Shown here piece by piece: positions 39,708 to 49,437 of a DNA stretch of 64,000 nt (its first letter is position 1; each line of letters starts with the position of its first letter). Origin of the DNA: Blastococcus sp. TF02-8 (GTDB lineage: Bacteria > Actinomycetota > Actinomycetes > Mycobacteriales > Geodermatophilaceae); the NCBI RefSeq assembly GCF_003319175.1, contig NZ_QOHK01000002.1, positions 62,001 to 126,000 on the forward strand. The letters are read 5' to 3'. The position numbers were made by a program, and so were the translations under genes. A model generated the notes under the pieces. That model worked only from the letters and a program-made list of their open reading frames with translations, searched no databases and had not been told where the DNA came from.

Positions 39708-40163
39708 TCAACCAGCAGGAGTGACAGGGGCGATGCCAGGTGTGCACAAAGCCCAGACGTGCTTGCGCCCCGCCCGGCGCGCCCAGCCATGGGCAGAGGT
39801 CAGCGCTGCGACAAGCCCGAGACCGAGACCACCTCTCGATGGATCGCGATCGACGGCTGGGGCCGGCGGAGACGCGACAGCAGCGTCGCACACGTCGATC
39901 AACAAGCCGCCGGGACCGGCGACTACTCGAGCGCTCACCGGACGACCGCCGTGGCGGATGCCATTGGAGGCCAACTCGTCGAACGCCAACAGGAACGTCT
40001 CCTGGACGTCGGCGTCTTGGACAGGGTCGAGCCCCCTCAGAGCAAGAAGGGCGCGAAGCTCAGCGCGTACAGCCGGCAACTGACCAGTGCTCAGCAACTC
40101 CCAGGACCAGATGATGCCTTCGACGTCGGGGGGCGGCTGCTGCGCCCAGAACTGATCGCTCAC
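39708..40163 (-). CDS. RsbW-like anti-sigma kinase / ATP-binding regulator 1
   Basis: A 151-residue GHKL (HATPase_c_2) protein. The N-box is AFDELASNGIRHGG at about 70-83. The G-boxes are VDRDPSRGGLGLGLV. Such proteins phosphorylate a STAS antagonist and hold a sigma factor. A STAS gene lies 227 bases upstream on the same strand. The GTG at 40163 has AGAAGG 5 bases before it; the frame stays open further upstream but has no start signal. It is similar to the gene at 61361. Confidence 0.85.
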   Translation of the reverse strand: MSDQFWAQQPPPDVEGIIWSWELLSTGQLPAVRAELRALLALRGLDPVQDADVQETFLLAFDELASNGIRHGGRPVSARVVAGPGGLLIDVCDAAVASPPAPAVDRDPSRGGLGLGLVAALTSAHGWARRAGRKHVWALCTPGIAPVTPAG

Positions 40164-40390
40164 GCGGCCTTCTGTCTCTCGAGTGCGATCCCGACTACCC
40201 CGGGTCGAGATCCTTATGTGTCCGACTCCCCTTTTGTCAGTGACTCGGTGCCTCGCCCGCCACGATCGGGCTGTCGCCAGGTCCTGCAGCGGCACAACGG
40301 GACGTGCCGATCTCGACGCCGTCAGCTCGAGGGCAAGTGGCTAGGAGCTCGCCAGGCAGCTGAGACGGTGAGGGACACTACGGGGCGCCG

Positions 40391-40735
40391 TCACTCTGTC
40401 TCGGGCGGAACGACGTCGAAGATGGTGGAGAGGCCGGTCAACTCGAACACCCGGAGCACCGTGCGGGGTGCTCCGCGCACGAGGGGCCGCTCACCGCCGT
40501 CGCGCATGCGCTGGGTCATCCCCAAGACCAGGCGTAGACCGGTCGAGCTGAAAAAGGTGACTTGGGAGCAGTCCACCGCGACGACCCCTCCGTCTGCGCT
40601 GGGGTCCCGGTGATCCTCGTACGCCATCACGGTGGCGATGTCGATCTCGCCCGCGAGATGGAGAACAGGGCCACCGTCCTCCATGACCAACGTGATGCGT
40701 CCCGGCGCATCGGGCGACGCTGATCGAGGGGGCAC
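40391..40735 (-). CDS. STAS-domain anti-sigma factor antagonist
   Basis: A 114-residue STAS protein. LHLAGEIDIATVMAYEDH gives the first strand and helix. VAVDCSQVTFFSSTGLRLVLG contains the phospho-acceptor serine region. It would bind the RsbW-like kinase when unphosphorylated. The GTG at 40735 follows GGAGAGG at 4 bases; longer in-frame starts lack a signal. It is divergent from the MarR gene. Confidence 0.86.
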   Translation of the reverse strand: MPPRSASPDAPGRITLVMEDGGPVLHLAGEIDIATVMAYEDHRDPSADGGVVAVDCSQVTFFSSTGLRLVLGMTQRMRDGGERPLVRGAPRTVLRVFELTGLSTIFDVVPPETE

Positions 40736-40845
40736 GACACCTCTCCAGGTGGGAACGGCCAGTGGGCCGCGACCGCTGTCGGCCGCCGCGTCAGGGTACT
40801 TGACGATGGGTTGCGTGCAACCGGACGGGTACCGGCTAGTCGACC

Positions 40846-40851
40846 TAGTGT
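40846..40851 (+). promoter_or_regulatory. Candidate -10 box of a leaderless MarR transcript
   Basis: TAGTGT is followed by 7 bases and the ATG at 40859. A small palindrome, TTGCGTGCAA, lies upstream at 40811-40820 between the divergent STAS and MarR genes and could be an operator. Confidence 0.42.
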
Positions 40852-40858
40852 CGGGAGC

Positions 40859-41281
40859 ATGTCCGAGCAGTATTTCGGCGTCGACCCGCCGCTCGCGCGC
40901 CTCCTCCTGCTCGCCAGCCGCTGGTTCGATGCCGTGTCCCGAGAGCAGCTGGCGCGGCTGGGCTGGCCCCGGTTGAGTGCAGGCCAGACGCTGTTCTTCG
41001 CGCACCTCCTTCCCGATGGGGTCTCGGTAGCGGAGCTGGCTCGACGACTCGGGAACAGCCGGCAGGCCACGCATCAGATGGTTCGAGGGCTGGTGGACCT
41101 CGGCTTCCTCCGGGTGGAGGACGACCCGTCCCGGCGCGGCGGGCGCCTGGTGTTCCTGGCCCCTCGAGGCCACGACTTGTTCTCCGACTCGGTCAAGGTG
41201 CTCGGCGACATCGAGAACACGTTGGAGCCACGGCACGTCCAGGCGCTCCGGGGAGCGCTGCAGAGCTTGCGACTCGAATAG
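40859..41281 (+). CDS. MarR-family transcriptional regulator
   Basis: A 140-residue winged-helix protein. The recognition helix is VSVAELARRLGNSRQATHQMVRGLVDLGFL at about 55-84, and the wing is EDDPSRRGGRLVFLAPRG. The N- and C-terminal helices should form the dimer. It probably binds the palindrome between itself and the STAS gene. It lies 147 bases before the EAL gene on the same strand. Confidence 0.9.
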   Translation: MSEQYFGVDPPLARLLLLASRWFDAVSREQLARLGWPRLSAGQTLFFAHLLPDGVSVAELARRLGNSRQATHQMVRGLVDLGFLRVEDDPSRRGGRLVFLAPRGHDLFSDSVKVLGDIENTLEPRHVQALRGALQSLRLE

Positions 41282-41428
41282 TCGGAGCCTGCGTCCAGGC
41301 GGTCGCCCCTGGGAGATGCGCTGCGTCACCCGGTGTGAGGACTCAACGGAACGAGATCGCTCTGATGCTCAAGATTCCTCGTGCGCAATTCGATGGAAGG
41401 CAGGTACCGGCATGGAGGGGGTGAGCAC

Positions 41429-43069
41429 ATGGCACGGCAGAGACGGCGCGGAACTGCGGATCGGACGCCTCGTCGGCACCCTGTGGTCCCGTCAGAGCTG
41501 CGTCGGACAGTTCTGCGCGAAGCCTCGATCGTGGCCGTCTTCACCGGGCTCATCGCCGTGGGCAGTGTCGTGTGGGATCTCCCTCGCGACGTCGCGGCGT
41601 GGGCTGACAGAGGGCTGCCGCTCGATGACATCGTGTTCGTCCTGGCCGCGTCGCACCTGCTGATGATGGGGTTCGGTGCCCGCAGGGGGATTCAGCTGAA
41701 GCGAGAAGCGGCGGGCAGGCTGGCCGCGGAGGCGGCGGTGTCCAGCCATGCAGACCGCGATGCACTGACCGGCCTCGCGAGCCTCTCCGCGTGCCTCGTG
41801 GCGGTCGCTCGCGATCACGAGCGTCGGACCCCGAGCGACACCGCAGCGGCTGTCATGGTGGACATCGACCGGTTCGCGGCGGTCAACGACACCATGGGCC
41901 ATGAGGCCGGTGATGCGCTGCTCGTCGAGGTCGCCCGGCGTCTGGTCGATACAGCCCCGGAGGGGATCGTCGCCGCGCGCAGCGGGAGCGACGTGTTCAT
42001 CGCATTCTTCCCTGCCGATCGGGTCGAGGAGGCCGCAGGCGTCGCGGCCGCTCTCCGCGCCGCCCTCTGCGAGCCCTATGTGATCAACGGTGAGGCTCTG
42101 GACGTCGACGTGAGCATCGGTATCGCGTATGGGTACGGGCCCCAACCCACCGATCTCCTGCGTCGGGCCGATGCTGCGCGCATGCTCGCCAAGCAGCAGT
42201 CCGCCGGCATCGCGGTGCACGATCCGCGGACCGACACCTTCGATCCGCAAGCCCTTGCCCTCCATGCTGATCTCCGCCGCGCCGTGCGCGACGGCGGGTT
42301 GTCGGTCCACTACCAGCCGAAGGTTCGGCTGGTCGACGGGCAGGTGACCGGCTTCGAGGCGCTGATTCGATGGCATCACCCGCAGCGAGGGCCGCTGGCG
42401 CCCGGCCAGTTCATCCCGCTGGCCGAGCAGACGGCGATCATCGGTCCGCTCACCGATGCCGTGCTGGAACGGGCACTTCTGGACTGTCGGCGCTGGCACG
42501 ATGCGGGGCGGCACTACACCGTCGCAGTCAATGTCTCGCCGCGGCTCCTGCAGGACGAGGACTTCCCGGGCCGGCTCGCGTCGCTGCTGCGCGAGCATGA
42601 CGTGCACCCTCACTGGCTGGAGCTCGAGATCACCGAGACGGCAGCCCTGGACGAGCACGGGCGGGCGCTCGTGGTGCTCGATCAACTGCGCCTGCTCGGA
42701 GTCCAGTTGTCGGTCGATGACTTCGGGACCGGGCATGCGTCGCTGACGCATCTGATCCAACTGCCGATCACCTGCCTGAAGATCGACCGTTCGTTCGTCG
42801 CCAGGATGGACGCGGATCCTGCGAATCGAGCCATCGTGCGGCACACGATCCGGTTGGCTCATGCTCTGGGCCTCACTGCGGTGGCCGAAGGAGTCGAGGA
42901 CCAGCAGCAGTGGAAGCAGTTGCAGGAGTGGGGCTGCGACCTCGCTCAAGGCTACTGGCTCGGCAAGGCTGTGCCGGCCGAGCAGCTGCCTGGCCAGGTG
43001 CGGGACATCGAGCGGCGGTGCGCTCCGCGGTCGCAGCGTCCGGGGCTCTTGTCCCGAGTCATCGCGTAG
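41429..43069 (+). CDS. GGDEF-EAL protein, probable c-di-GMP phosphodiesterase
   Basis: A 546-residue protein. There are two hydrophobic segments (about 35-52 and 64-82). The GGDEF domain (about 105-265) has an active site degraded to RSGSDVF, so cyclase activity is unlikely. The EAL domain (about 280-530) has FEALIRW, ITETAALD, VDDFGTGHASL, LKIDRSFV and AEGVED, all needed for phosphodiesterase activity. The ATG at 41429 has GGAGGGGG upstream; in-frame starts at 41381 and 41393 are weaker. It is convergent with the SpoIIE gene. Confidence 0.9.
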   Translation: MARQRRRGTADRTPRRHPVVPSELRRTVLREASIVAVFTGLIAVGSVVWDLPRDVAAWADRGLPLDDIVFVLAASHLLMMGFGARRGIQLKREAAGRLAAEAAVSSHADRDALTGLASLSACLVAVARDHERRTPSDTAAAVMVDIDRFAAVNDTMGHEAGDALLVEVARRLVDTAPEGIVAARSGSDVFIAFFPADRVEEAAGVAAALRAALCEPYVINGEALDVDVSIGIAYGYGPQPTDLLRRADAARMLAKQQSAGIAVHDPRTDTFDPQALALHADLRRAVRDGGLSVHYQPKVRLVDGQVTGFEALIRWHHPQRGPLAPGQFIPLAEQTAIIGPLTDAVLERALLDCRRWHDAGRHYTVAVNVSPRLLQDEDFPGRLASLLREHDVHPHWLELEITETAALDEHGRALVVLDQLRLLGVQLSVDDFGTGHASLTHLIQLPITCLKIDRSFVARMDADPANRAIVRHTIRLAHALGLTAVAEGVEDQQQWKQLQEWGCDLAQGYWLGKAVPAEQLPGQVRDIERRCAPRSQRPGLLSRVIA

Positions 43070-43090
43070 CGGCAGACGGACGCGTGCCGC

Positions 43091-45193
43091 TCAGGGGACC
43101 GGGGGCTCCTCCGACACCGTCTCGGGCAGCCGCTTCGGCCCCGCCTCAGCAGGACGCGGTCGGTCCTGCCGGTGCAGGCGGACGGCGATGAGCGCGACGT
43201 CATCGTCGGGTCGGTCCTGGACGAGGCGCTCGATGAGCTGATCGCACAGCTCTTGCAGGGGCAGGTGTGCCAGGACGGCGAGCTCTTCCTTCAGGCGGTC
43301 GAGTCCGGCATCGAGGTCGCTGTCGCGGCGCTCGACGAGTCCGTCGGTGTACAGCAGCACCGTTGCCTCGCGCCCCAAGGTCGCGACGGCTTCCGTGCGC
43401 TCGCTCTCGTGATCGACACCCAGTAGGAGCTCCGGGCGCCCGGTCGCCAGCTCGGCGATGGTGCCATCGCTGTCGATGAGCAGCGGCGGTAGATGGCCCG
43501 CGTTCGACCAGCGAAGCCTCGTGACGCCGCGGAGCCGCTCTTCCATGGTCTGCTCGAGCCTGGCCACGACGCCGGTGGCCATGGTGCGCATGTCGAGCAG
43601 CGACATGGAGCGGTCGAGACGCGAAAGCATTCCGGCCGGTCCGATGTCGTTGCTGGTGGCGATGCCGCGGAGGAGGCCGCGGAGCTGGCCCATCGTGGCC
43701 GCAGCGGCGATGTCGTGTCCGGCGACGTCGCCGATGACCAGCACCGTCGCGCCGTCGGCTTGGAGGAAGGCGTCGTACCAATCGCCACCCACGGCGGAGG
43801 ACTCGGCAGCGGGCAGGTAACGCACGACCACTTCGGAGTGGTCGGGCTCCGGTGGCGCCGTGAGCAAGCTGCGCTGCAAAGCCTCGGCGACCACGCGCTG
43901 CTGTCGATACAGGCGAGCGTTGTCCAGCGCCAGGCCGGCGCGACCGGCCACCTCGGCGGCTGTCGCCAGATCTGCAGGTGAGACGGGGCCGCGGTCGGCT
44001 CCGTTGAAGAGCGTGAGCAGACCGACGGTGCGGTCCCGGCCCGGCAGCGGGATCACGACGAACGCTTCGGGCGCCAGCTGGGCTATGAGGTCCCGGGCCG
44101 TCCCAGGGTGGAGCACACCCTGTATGGCCTGCGTGGCGCCGCTCTCGAGGAGGATGCGTCTGCCCGTCGCCAGTGATCGCATGAGGAAGGACTCGTCGCT
44201 CAGCGCCGGAATCCGAGCGGCGGCGTACTGACCCAGGACGGTCTGCATGGCCTCGTCACGATGCCACCAGCCGACGTCGCGGGCATTCCGTCGGGCCCCG
44301 CCCGGCTCTCCCTCGTCGACCAGCGTGACGAGGCACCAGTCCGCGAGTTCCGGTACCACCAGCTTTGCCAGTCGCGCAACGGCGAGCTCGGCCTGCATGG
44401 TGCCGGCGAGCTGATCGGTCACGGCACTCAGCAGCTCCACCCGGTCCTGCTGACGACGGCGTGCGGTGATGTCCGAGAAGTACACCGCCAGACCATCGGG
44501 TCCCGGCCAAGCGAGGACCTCGTACCAGGCGTCCAGCGGCGGCGGGTAGTACGCCTCGAAGGTGACGGTCTCCCCCGACTCCAGGGCGTGTCGGTAATGG
44601 GTCTCGAACGGGCTGCCCACCGCGGCGGGGAACTGTTCCCAGAGGTCCTTGCCGATGAGATCGACCTCGACCGCTTCCAACAGCCGCTGGGCGTGCGCGT
44701 TGACGTAGGTGAATCGCCATGTCGGGTCGACGGAGAAGAAGGCCGCCGGCATCGTTTCCAGCACACGCGCGACGCCTTGCTCGGCTTCGTGCCGACTCGT
44801 CACGTCCGTCGCTGCGCCCAGGAGGCGCACGGCGACACCCTGGGGGTCGCACAGAGTGCGCCCCCGGGCCGAGATCCACCTCATGTCCCCGGAGGGCAGA
44901 CACACCCGGTAGAGCGACTCGAACTCCCCGCAGGAATCGATCGCCGCCGTCAGTGCGTGAGTCACGCGCTCCGTGTCATCCGGGTGCAGGCGAGCGTTGA
45001 AGTCGTCGATGGTGCGCGCGAACGAGGCAGGTTCATAGCCGAACATGGCGATGAGGCGGTCGTCCCAGTCGAGAGCCCCCGTCACCAAGTTCCAGTCGAA
45101 CGTGCCGATGCCGGCCGCGTCGATGGCGAGCTCGGCGCGTAGGCGCTCCGTCTCGTGGGCGTCGAGAATCAGCGGATCGCCGTACTCGTTCAC
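43091..45193 (-). CDS. PAS-PAS-GAF-SpoIIE serine phosphatase 1
   Basis: A 700-residue soluble sensor phosphatase. PAS 1 is about 15-135, with FNARLHPDDTERV. PAS 2 is about 140-260 (FFSVDPTWRFTYVNAHAQRLL). GAF is about 275-440. The PP2C/SpoIIE domain is about 465-680, with AVGGDWYDAFLQ, VIGDVAGHDIAAA, LLYTDGLVERR and DDDVALIAVR. It should dephosphorylate a STAS antagonist such as the one at 40391. The GTG at 45193 follows a GGGGGAG element. It is the upstream member of the partner-switching block. Confidence 0.92.
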   Translation of the reverse strand: MNEYGDPLILDAHETERLRAELAIDAAGIGTFDWNLVTGALDWDDRLIAMFGYEPASFARTIDDFNARLHPDDTERVTHALTAAIDSCGEFESLYRVCLPSGDMRWISARGRTLCDPQGVAVRLLGAATDVTSRHEAEQGVARVLETMPAAFFSVDPTWRFTYVNAHAQRLLEAVEVDLIGKDLWEQFPAAVGSPFETHYRHALESGETVTFEAYYPPPLDAWYEVLAWPGPDGLAVYFSDITARRRQQDRVELLSAVTDQLAGTMQAELAVARLAKLVVPELADWCLVTLVDEGEPGGARRNARDVGWWHRDEAMQTVLGQYAAARIPALSDESFLMRSLATGRRILLESGATQAIQGVLHPGTARDLIAQLAPEAFVVIPLPGRDRTVGLLTLFNGADRGPVSPADLATAAEVAGRAGLALDNARLYRQQRVVAEALQRSLLTAPPEPDHSEVVVRYLPAAESSAVGGDWYDAFLQADGATVLVIGDVAGHDIAAAATMGQLRGLLRGIATSNDIGPAGMLSRLDRSMSLLDMRTMATGVVARLEQTMEERLRGVTRLRWSNAGHLPPLLIDSDGTIAELATGRPELLLGVDHESERTEAVATLGREATVLLYTDGLVERRDSDLDAGLDRLKEELAVLAHLPLQELCDQLIERLVQDRPDDDVALIAVRLHRQDRPRPAEAGPKRLPETVSEEPPVP

Positions 45194-45593
45194 CGCTCCC
45201 CCTTCGTTCCGGAGCCCGTGACATCCGGCCTGTCGCGAATGCAACACGAGGAAGGGGCGCCGGCCGCAGATCGTAGCCGCTCTGTCAGGGAGCCTGACAC
45301 GTCTGCAGAGGCTCGCCCGCCGTCCGCGGCCGCCGTGCGGATGCGGCCGTCGGTCGGCGGCCGGATCGGCGCAGGCCTCGATCTCCTCCTCCGGTGCCCG
45401 GCAGAAGGTCATGTCGACAGCTGCGAGACGGTCACCTGACGAATTCCGCGGAGCGCTCCGACACCTCCCCATTACGAGACAGAAACGCAAGATTTTCTCC
45501 TACCGTCGTGTTGCTACCGCACCGCGACCACATCGACGTGGCCTCGGACCGCCGGTACTCCTCCCAGTTCCTCGCGTCTCCTGGAGCACGACC
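45194..45593. other. Divergent intergenic region, SpoIIE 1 / MCP4
   Basis: No gene is seen in 400 bases. It must hold promoters for both strands. The TGTCGACA site at 45412 serves MCP4. The right part is AT-richer. Confidence 0.6.
45412..45419. promoter_or_regulatory. TGTCGACA operator candidate, MCP4
   Basis: Perfect palindrome 174 bases before the MCP4 start, followed after 10 bases by GGTCACC (45430). Confidence 0.66.
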
Positions 45594-47237
45594 ATGCGCA
45601 CCACCCGCACTTCCCCTGCGTCGGGCACGACCCCCTCGGCCGGCCGCTCGTTCTGGTGGGGCGACCGTGGCGTCAGCACGAAGATCCTCACCGCCGTGGG
45701 CGCCGCGGGAGCGGTCGCCGCGACCATCGGCGTCATGGGCATCACGACGCTCGGGGACTCGGCGGAGACCAGTCAGGGGCTGTACGACAGCAACATCGCG
45801 GGGATCTCGGCGGCCAACGAGATGTCGCTGAAGCTCGCCGACAGCCGGCGCCTGATCCGCGACGTGTCGCTCAACCCGGACGACGCCCAGTCCGCCCAGC
45901 TCCTGGCACAGATGCCGGCCATCGGCGATGACTTCCATGCCGCCGCCGACGCTTACGCGGCCGCCGGTCCGACCAAGGACAGGCAGGCGCTGGTCGACGA
46001 GGCGGTGACCACGTTCGACGACTATCTGCAGATCAACGAGCAGGTGGTGGGCCCGCTCGCGGTCGGCGACGACACCACGGTCTTCTACGCGGCTCTGCAG
46101 AACCAGGCCGTCCCTCTCGGCTCGCGGGTCGACGAATTGCTGACCCAGGTGCGTGAGCTGGAGAACGAGGATGCCCTGAACGACGCCGTCGCCGCTCAGA
46201 ACGCGTACGAGTCCAACCGGACCCTCGCGATCGTGCTGCTGGTCGGCGGGCTGGCGCTGGCGTTCGGTGTCGGCCTGTTCGTCGCCCGGGGCATCGCGCG
46301 GGGCGTCGGTCGAGTGCAGCGCGTCGCCGAGGGGCTGTCCGCCGGCGACCTCACCCGCACCGCCGGCCTGACCACCAACGACGAGCTCGGTCGCATGGGC
46401 AAGGCGCTGGACGCCGCCGTGACGGACCTGCGGGGCCTGATGGCCACCGTCGTGTCGTCGGCCGACGCCGTCGCCGCGTCCTCCGAGGAGCTCTCCGCCT
46501 CGTCCGCGCAGATCTCGGCGTCGGCCGAGGAGACCTCGGCGCAGTCCGGCGTGGTGTCCGGTGCCGCCGAGGAGGTCTCGCGCAGCGTGCAGACCGTCGC
46601 CGCGGGCGCGGAGGAGATGGGTGCCTCGATCCGGGAGATTGCGACCAACGCCGCCGAGGCCAGCGACGTCGCCGCGCGCGCCGTCACCGCCGCCGCCAGC
46701 ACCACCGAGACCATCGCCAAGCTGGGCGATTCCTCGGCCGAGATCGGCAATGTCGTCAAGGTGATCACCTCCATCGCCGAGCAGACCAACCTGCTGGCGC
46801 TGAACGCCACCATCGAGGCGGCGCGGGCCGGGGAGGCCGGCAAGGGCTTCGCGGTCGTGGCCAACGAGGTCAAGGAGCTGGCGCAGGAGACGGCGAAGGC
46901 CACCGAGGACATCGCCCGCCGGGTCGAGGCGATCCAGAAGGACACCGGGGCCGCGGTCGGTGCCATCGAGGAGATCTCGGCGATCGTCGCGCAGATCTCC
47001 GACCGGCAGACCACCATCGCCAGCGCGGTGGAGGAGCAGACGGCGACCACCAACGAGATGTCCCGGTCGGTGCAGGAGGCCGCCAGCGGCTCCACGCAGA
47101 TCGCCGAGAACATCACCGGCGTGTCCACCGCGGCCGACTCGACCACGCAGGCGCTGACCCAGACCCGCACCGCCGTGGACGAGCTGTCGCGGATGGCCGC
47201 CGACCTGCGCACCACCGTCGGTCGGTTCACCTACTGA
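45594..47237 (+). CDS. Methyl-accepting chemotaxis protein 4
   Basis: A 547-residue receptor. TM1 is about 35-56, the sensor about 57-200 ([30 protein letters not shown] as in MCP3), TM2 about 206-226, HAMP about 227-279, then the signalling hairpin. The C-terminus is VGRFTY. The ATG at 45594 follows CTGGAG; the frame is open upstream but lacks a signal. Its 3' end and flank are identical to MCP5 over more than 50 bases. Confidence 0.93.
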   Translation: MRTTRTSPASGTTPSAGRSFWWGDRGVSTKILTAVGAAGAVAATIGVMGITTLGDSAETSQGLYDSNIAGISAANEMSLKLADSRRLIRDVSLNPDDAQSAQLLAQMPAIGDDFHAAADAYAAAGPTKDRQALVDEAVTTFDDYLQINEQVVGPLAVGDDTTVFYAALQNQAVPLGSRVDELLTQVRELENEDALNDAVAAQNAYESNRTLAIVLLVGGLALAFGVGLFVARGIARGVGRVQRVAEGLSAGDLTRTAGLTTNDELGRMGKALDAAVTDLRGLMATVVSSADAVAASSEELSASSAQISASAEETSAQSGVVSGAAEEVSRSVQTVAAGAEEMGASIREIATNAAEASDVAARAVTAAASTTETIAKLGDSSAEIGNVVKVITSIAEQTNLLALNATIEAARAGEAGKGFAVVANEVKELAQETAKATEDIARRVEAIQKDTGAAVGAIEEISAIVAQISDRQTTIASAVEEQTATTNEMSRSVQEAASGSTQIAENITGVSTAADSTTQALTQTRTAVDELSRMAADLRTTVGRFTY

Positions 47238-47298
47238 CAGGACCCTGCTCCCCTCCCCCTGGCAGGCCCGGGCTGAGCCCTCACGGGGCCGTCCGGTG

Positions 47299-47335
47299 GA
47301 CGCCGGTGGTGACCGCTTAGGTCATCACCGGCGTT
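47299..47335 (+). terminator. Terminator after MCP4
   Basis: A 16-base stem (GACGCCGGTGGTGACC with GGTCATCACCGGCGTT, near-perfect). The GACGCCGGTGGT core recurs after MCP5 and MCP6. Confidence 0.82.
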
Positions 47336-47370
47336 CGTCGTTCTCGGGGTGGTCCGGCAGGAAGGCGCCG

Positions 47371-47378
47371 AGTCGACT
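47371..47378. promoter_or_regulatory. Variant MCP operator (AGTCGACT), MCP5
   Basis: Palindrome AGTCGACT, followed after exactly 10 bases by GGTGAC (47389), the same spacing as at MCP2, MCP4 and MCP7. It lies 200 bases before the MCP5 start. Confidence 0.5.
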
Positions 47379-47578
47379 CGATGCGTCCGGTGACAGGACG
47401 ATCTGCGCCGTGTCAGCGACACGCGGTCATTCCGATACCTTTCCGCCCTTTTCGGACCTACCGTTTTCCGCACACACCCGGCCGCGACGTCCGCCGCCGA
47501 GAGGTGACCCGGCCGGTGTGCCACTTCCCCCGGCCGGTGCGGATCCCCCAGTGACACCCCCCCCTCCGGAGAACCGAG

Positions 47579-49177
47579 ATGACCGACGTGCTGCCGCAGA
47601 AGAAGAAGGCCGGATGGTTCGCCAACCGGTCCATCCCCGCCAAGTTCGGGCTGATGACCGGCGCTGTCGTGGTCACCTTCGGCGCGCTGTCGGCCAGCAC
47701 CTTCAGCGCCAACGCGGAGGTGCTGCGGCTCTGCGAGGAGGTGCACGGTTACGTCGCTGCTCGCGCCGACGTCCTGCAGTTGGACACCCGTGCCAGCGAG
47801 CTCAAGGTCGACGGCCTCGCTGCCCTGGTCTCCGACGACCCGGCGGCGGAGCTGGCAGCCCTCCAGGAGGACGTCGCGACGACGCGGGAGCTCCTCGCCC
47901 GCCTGGACGCGGCCGCGGTCAGCGGCGACGCGGCCGAGGCGGTCCAGGCGATGGAGTCCGGCTACGCGCCCTACATGGACGCCGTGACCGCGTTCGTCCA
48001 GCAGGCGGTGGCAGACCCGGCCGCGGCCCGCGCGCGGTGGACCGACGTGCTCGACGCCAACCAGCTCACCGACGCGGTCGTCGCGGACGCGACCACGACC
48101 ATCGTCGCCGCCGAGGAGCGGATCGAGCAGGAGCAGGAGGACGCGGTTCGCCGCGCCGAGCTGCTCAGCGTGCTGCTCGTCGCGATCGGGACCGTGGTCG
48201 TCGTGGGCATCTGCTGGGCCACCGCCCGGGCGCTGACCCGCCCGCTGGCCCGGGTGCGTGCCTCGCTCCTGGCGATGGCGACCGGAGACCTGACGGTGGC
48301 GGCCGACGTGCGCTCCACCGAGGAAGTGGGTCGGATGGCCGCAGCACTCGAGCACGCCCAGGCCGGCCTGCGAGAGGTCCTCGCCTCGGTCGTGACGTCG
48401 GCGGACGCCGTGGCGGCCAGCAGCGAGGAGCTCTCGGCGTCGTCGGCGCAGATCGCGGCCTCGGCCGAGGAGACCTCGACGCAGTCCGGTGTGGTGGCCG
48501 GGGCCGCCGAGGAGGTCTCCCGGAGCGTCGAGACCGTCGCCGCGGGTGCCGAGGAGATGGGGGCCTCGATCCGGGAGATCTCGCAGAACGCCACGGAAGC
48601 CAGCCAGGTGGCGGCCCGCGCGGTCGCCGCCGCGGAGACGACGACGGCGACGGTTGCCAAGCTGGGCGAGTCCTCGGCCGAGATCGGCAACGTCGTCAAG
48701 GTGATCACGAGCATCGCCGAGCAGACCAACCTGCTGGCGCTGAACGCGACCATCGAGGCGGCGCGGGCCGGCGAGGCGGGCAAGGGCTTCGCGGTCGTGG
48801 CCAACGAGGTCAAGGAGCTGGCGCAGGAGACGGCGAAGGCGACCGAGGACATCGTCCGCCGGGTCGAGGCGATCCAGGGCGACACGACTGCCGCTGTGTC
48901 GGCGATCGAGGAGATCTCGACGATCGTCGCGCAGATCTCCGACCGGCAGACCACCATCGCCAGCGCGGTCGAGGAGCAGACCGCGACGACGAGCGAGATG
49001 TCCCGGTCGGTCCAGGAGGCCGCGAGCGGCACCGGACAGATCGCCGAGAACATCTCCGGGGTCTCGGGTGCCGCGGACGCGACCACGCAGGCGCTGACCC
49101 AGACGCGCACCGCCGTCGACGAGCTCTCCCGGATGGCCGCCGACCTGCGCACCACCGTCGGTCGGTTCACCTACTGA
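47579..49177 (+). CDS. Methyl-accepting chemotaxis protein 5
   Basis: A 532-residue receptor. TM1 is about 22-43. The sensor is about 44-193 with [16 protein letters not shown], shared with MCP1. TM2 is about 196-216, HAMP about 217-269, then the hairpin. The C-terminus is VGRFTY. CTCCGGAGAACC precedes the ATG. The terminal 60 coding bases and the first bases after the stop are identical to MCP4. Confidence 0.94.
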   Translation: MTDVLPQKKKAGWFANRSIPAKFGLMTGAVVVTFGALSASTFSANAEVLRLCEEVHGYVAARADVLQLDTRASELKVDGLAALVSDDPAAELAALQEDVATTRELLARLDAAAVSGDAAEAVQAMESGYAPYMDAVTAFVQQAVADPAAARARWTDVLDANQLTDAVVADATTTIVAAEERIEQEQEDAVRRAELLSVLLVAIGTVVVVGICWATARALTRPLARVRASLLAMATGDLTVAADVRSTEEVGRMAAALEHAQAGLREVLASVVTSADAVAASSEELSASSAQIAASAEETSTQSGVVAGAAEEVSRSVETVAAGAEEMGASIREISQNATEASQVAARAVAAAETTTATVAKLGESSAEIGNVVKVITSIAEQTNLLALNATIEAARAGEAGKGFAVVANEVKELAQETAKATEDIVRRVEAIQGDTTAAVSAIEEISTIVAQISDRQTTIASAVEEQTATTSEMSRSVQEAASGTGQIAENISGVSGAADATTQALTQTRTAVDELSRMAADLRTTVGRFTY

Positions 49178-49200
49178 CAGGACCCTGCTCCCCTCCCGCC

Positions 49201-49239
49201 GGACGCCGGTGGTGACCTCCTCGGTCGCCACCGGCGTCC
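49201..49239 (+). terminator. Terminator after MCP5
   Basis: A 17-base stem with one mismatch (arms 49201-49217 and 49223-49239) and a 5-base loop, with the GACGCCGGTGGT core. Confidence 0.82.
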
Positions 49240-49270
49240 GCCGTTCTGCGGCAGGACATCGGGAATGGCG

Positions 49271-49278
49271 TGTCGACA
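49271..49278. promoter_or_regulatory. TGTCGACA operator candidate, MCP6
   Basis: Perfect palindrome 159 bases before the MCP6 start, followed after 9 bases by GGTCACCG. A near-copy, TGTCGACT, lies at 49305-49312. Confidence 0.65.
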
Positions 49279-49437
49279 CGGCCCGAGGGTCACCGAACAA
49301 TGGTTGTCGACTTGTGCATTTCGATTCCAAATCGTTGTAGTGGGTAAAGTGCGACGCGCCGGGAAATGAACGCGAATGGTTCTTGCGGGCCCTAGCTTCT
49401 TCCTCGACTCGCCCCACTCGAAGAACGGACAACTCCC

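Larger units (their letters stand above)
47238..47578 (+). other. Intergenic region, MCP4 to MCP5
   Basis: No gene is seen. It holds the MCP4 terminator, the variant operator at 47371, and a CCGATAC element at 47432-47438 that weakly resembles a sigma-28 -10 box without a good -35. Confidence 0.6.

Noticed and set aside
39708-45193. Partner-switching block as a classical genomic island
   Set aside because: No integrase, tRNA, direct repeats or insertion sequences border it; only the decayed operator supports insertion, so I call it a rearrangement rather than an island.
47413-47438. Sigma-28 promoter before MCP5 (TCCGATAC)
   Set aside because: The -10 is off by two bases and no TAAA-like -35 stands at the right spacing; similar weak boxes (for example GGCGATAG before MCP3) also failed.
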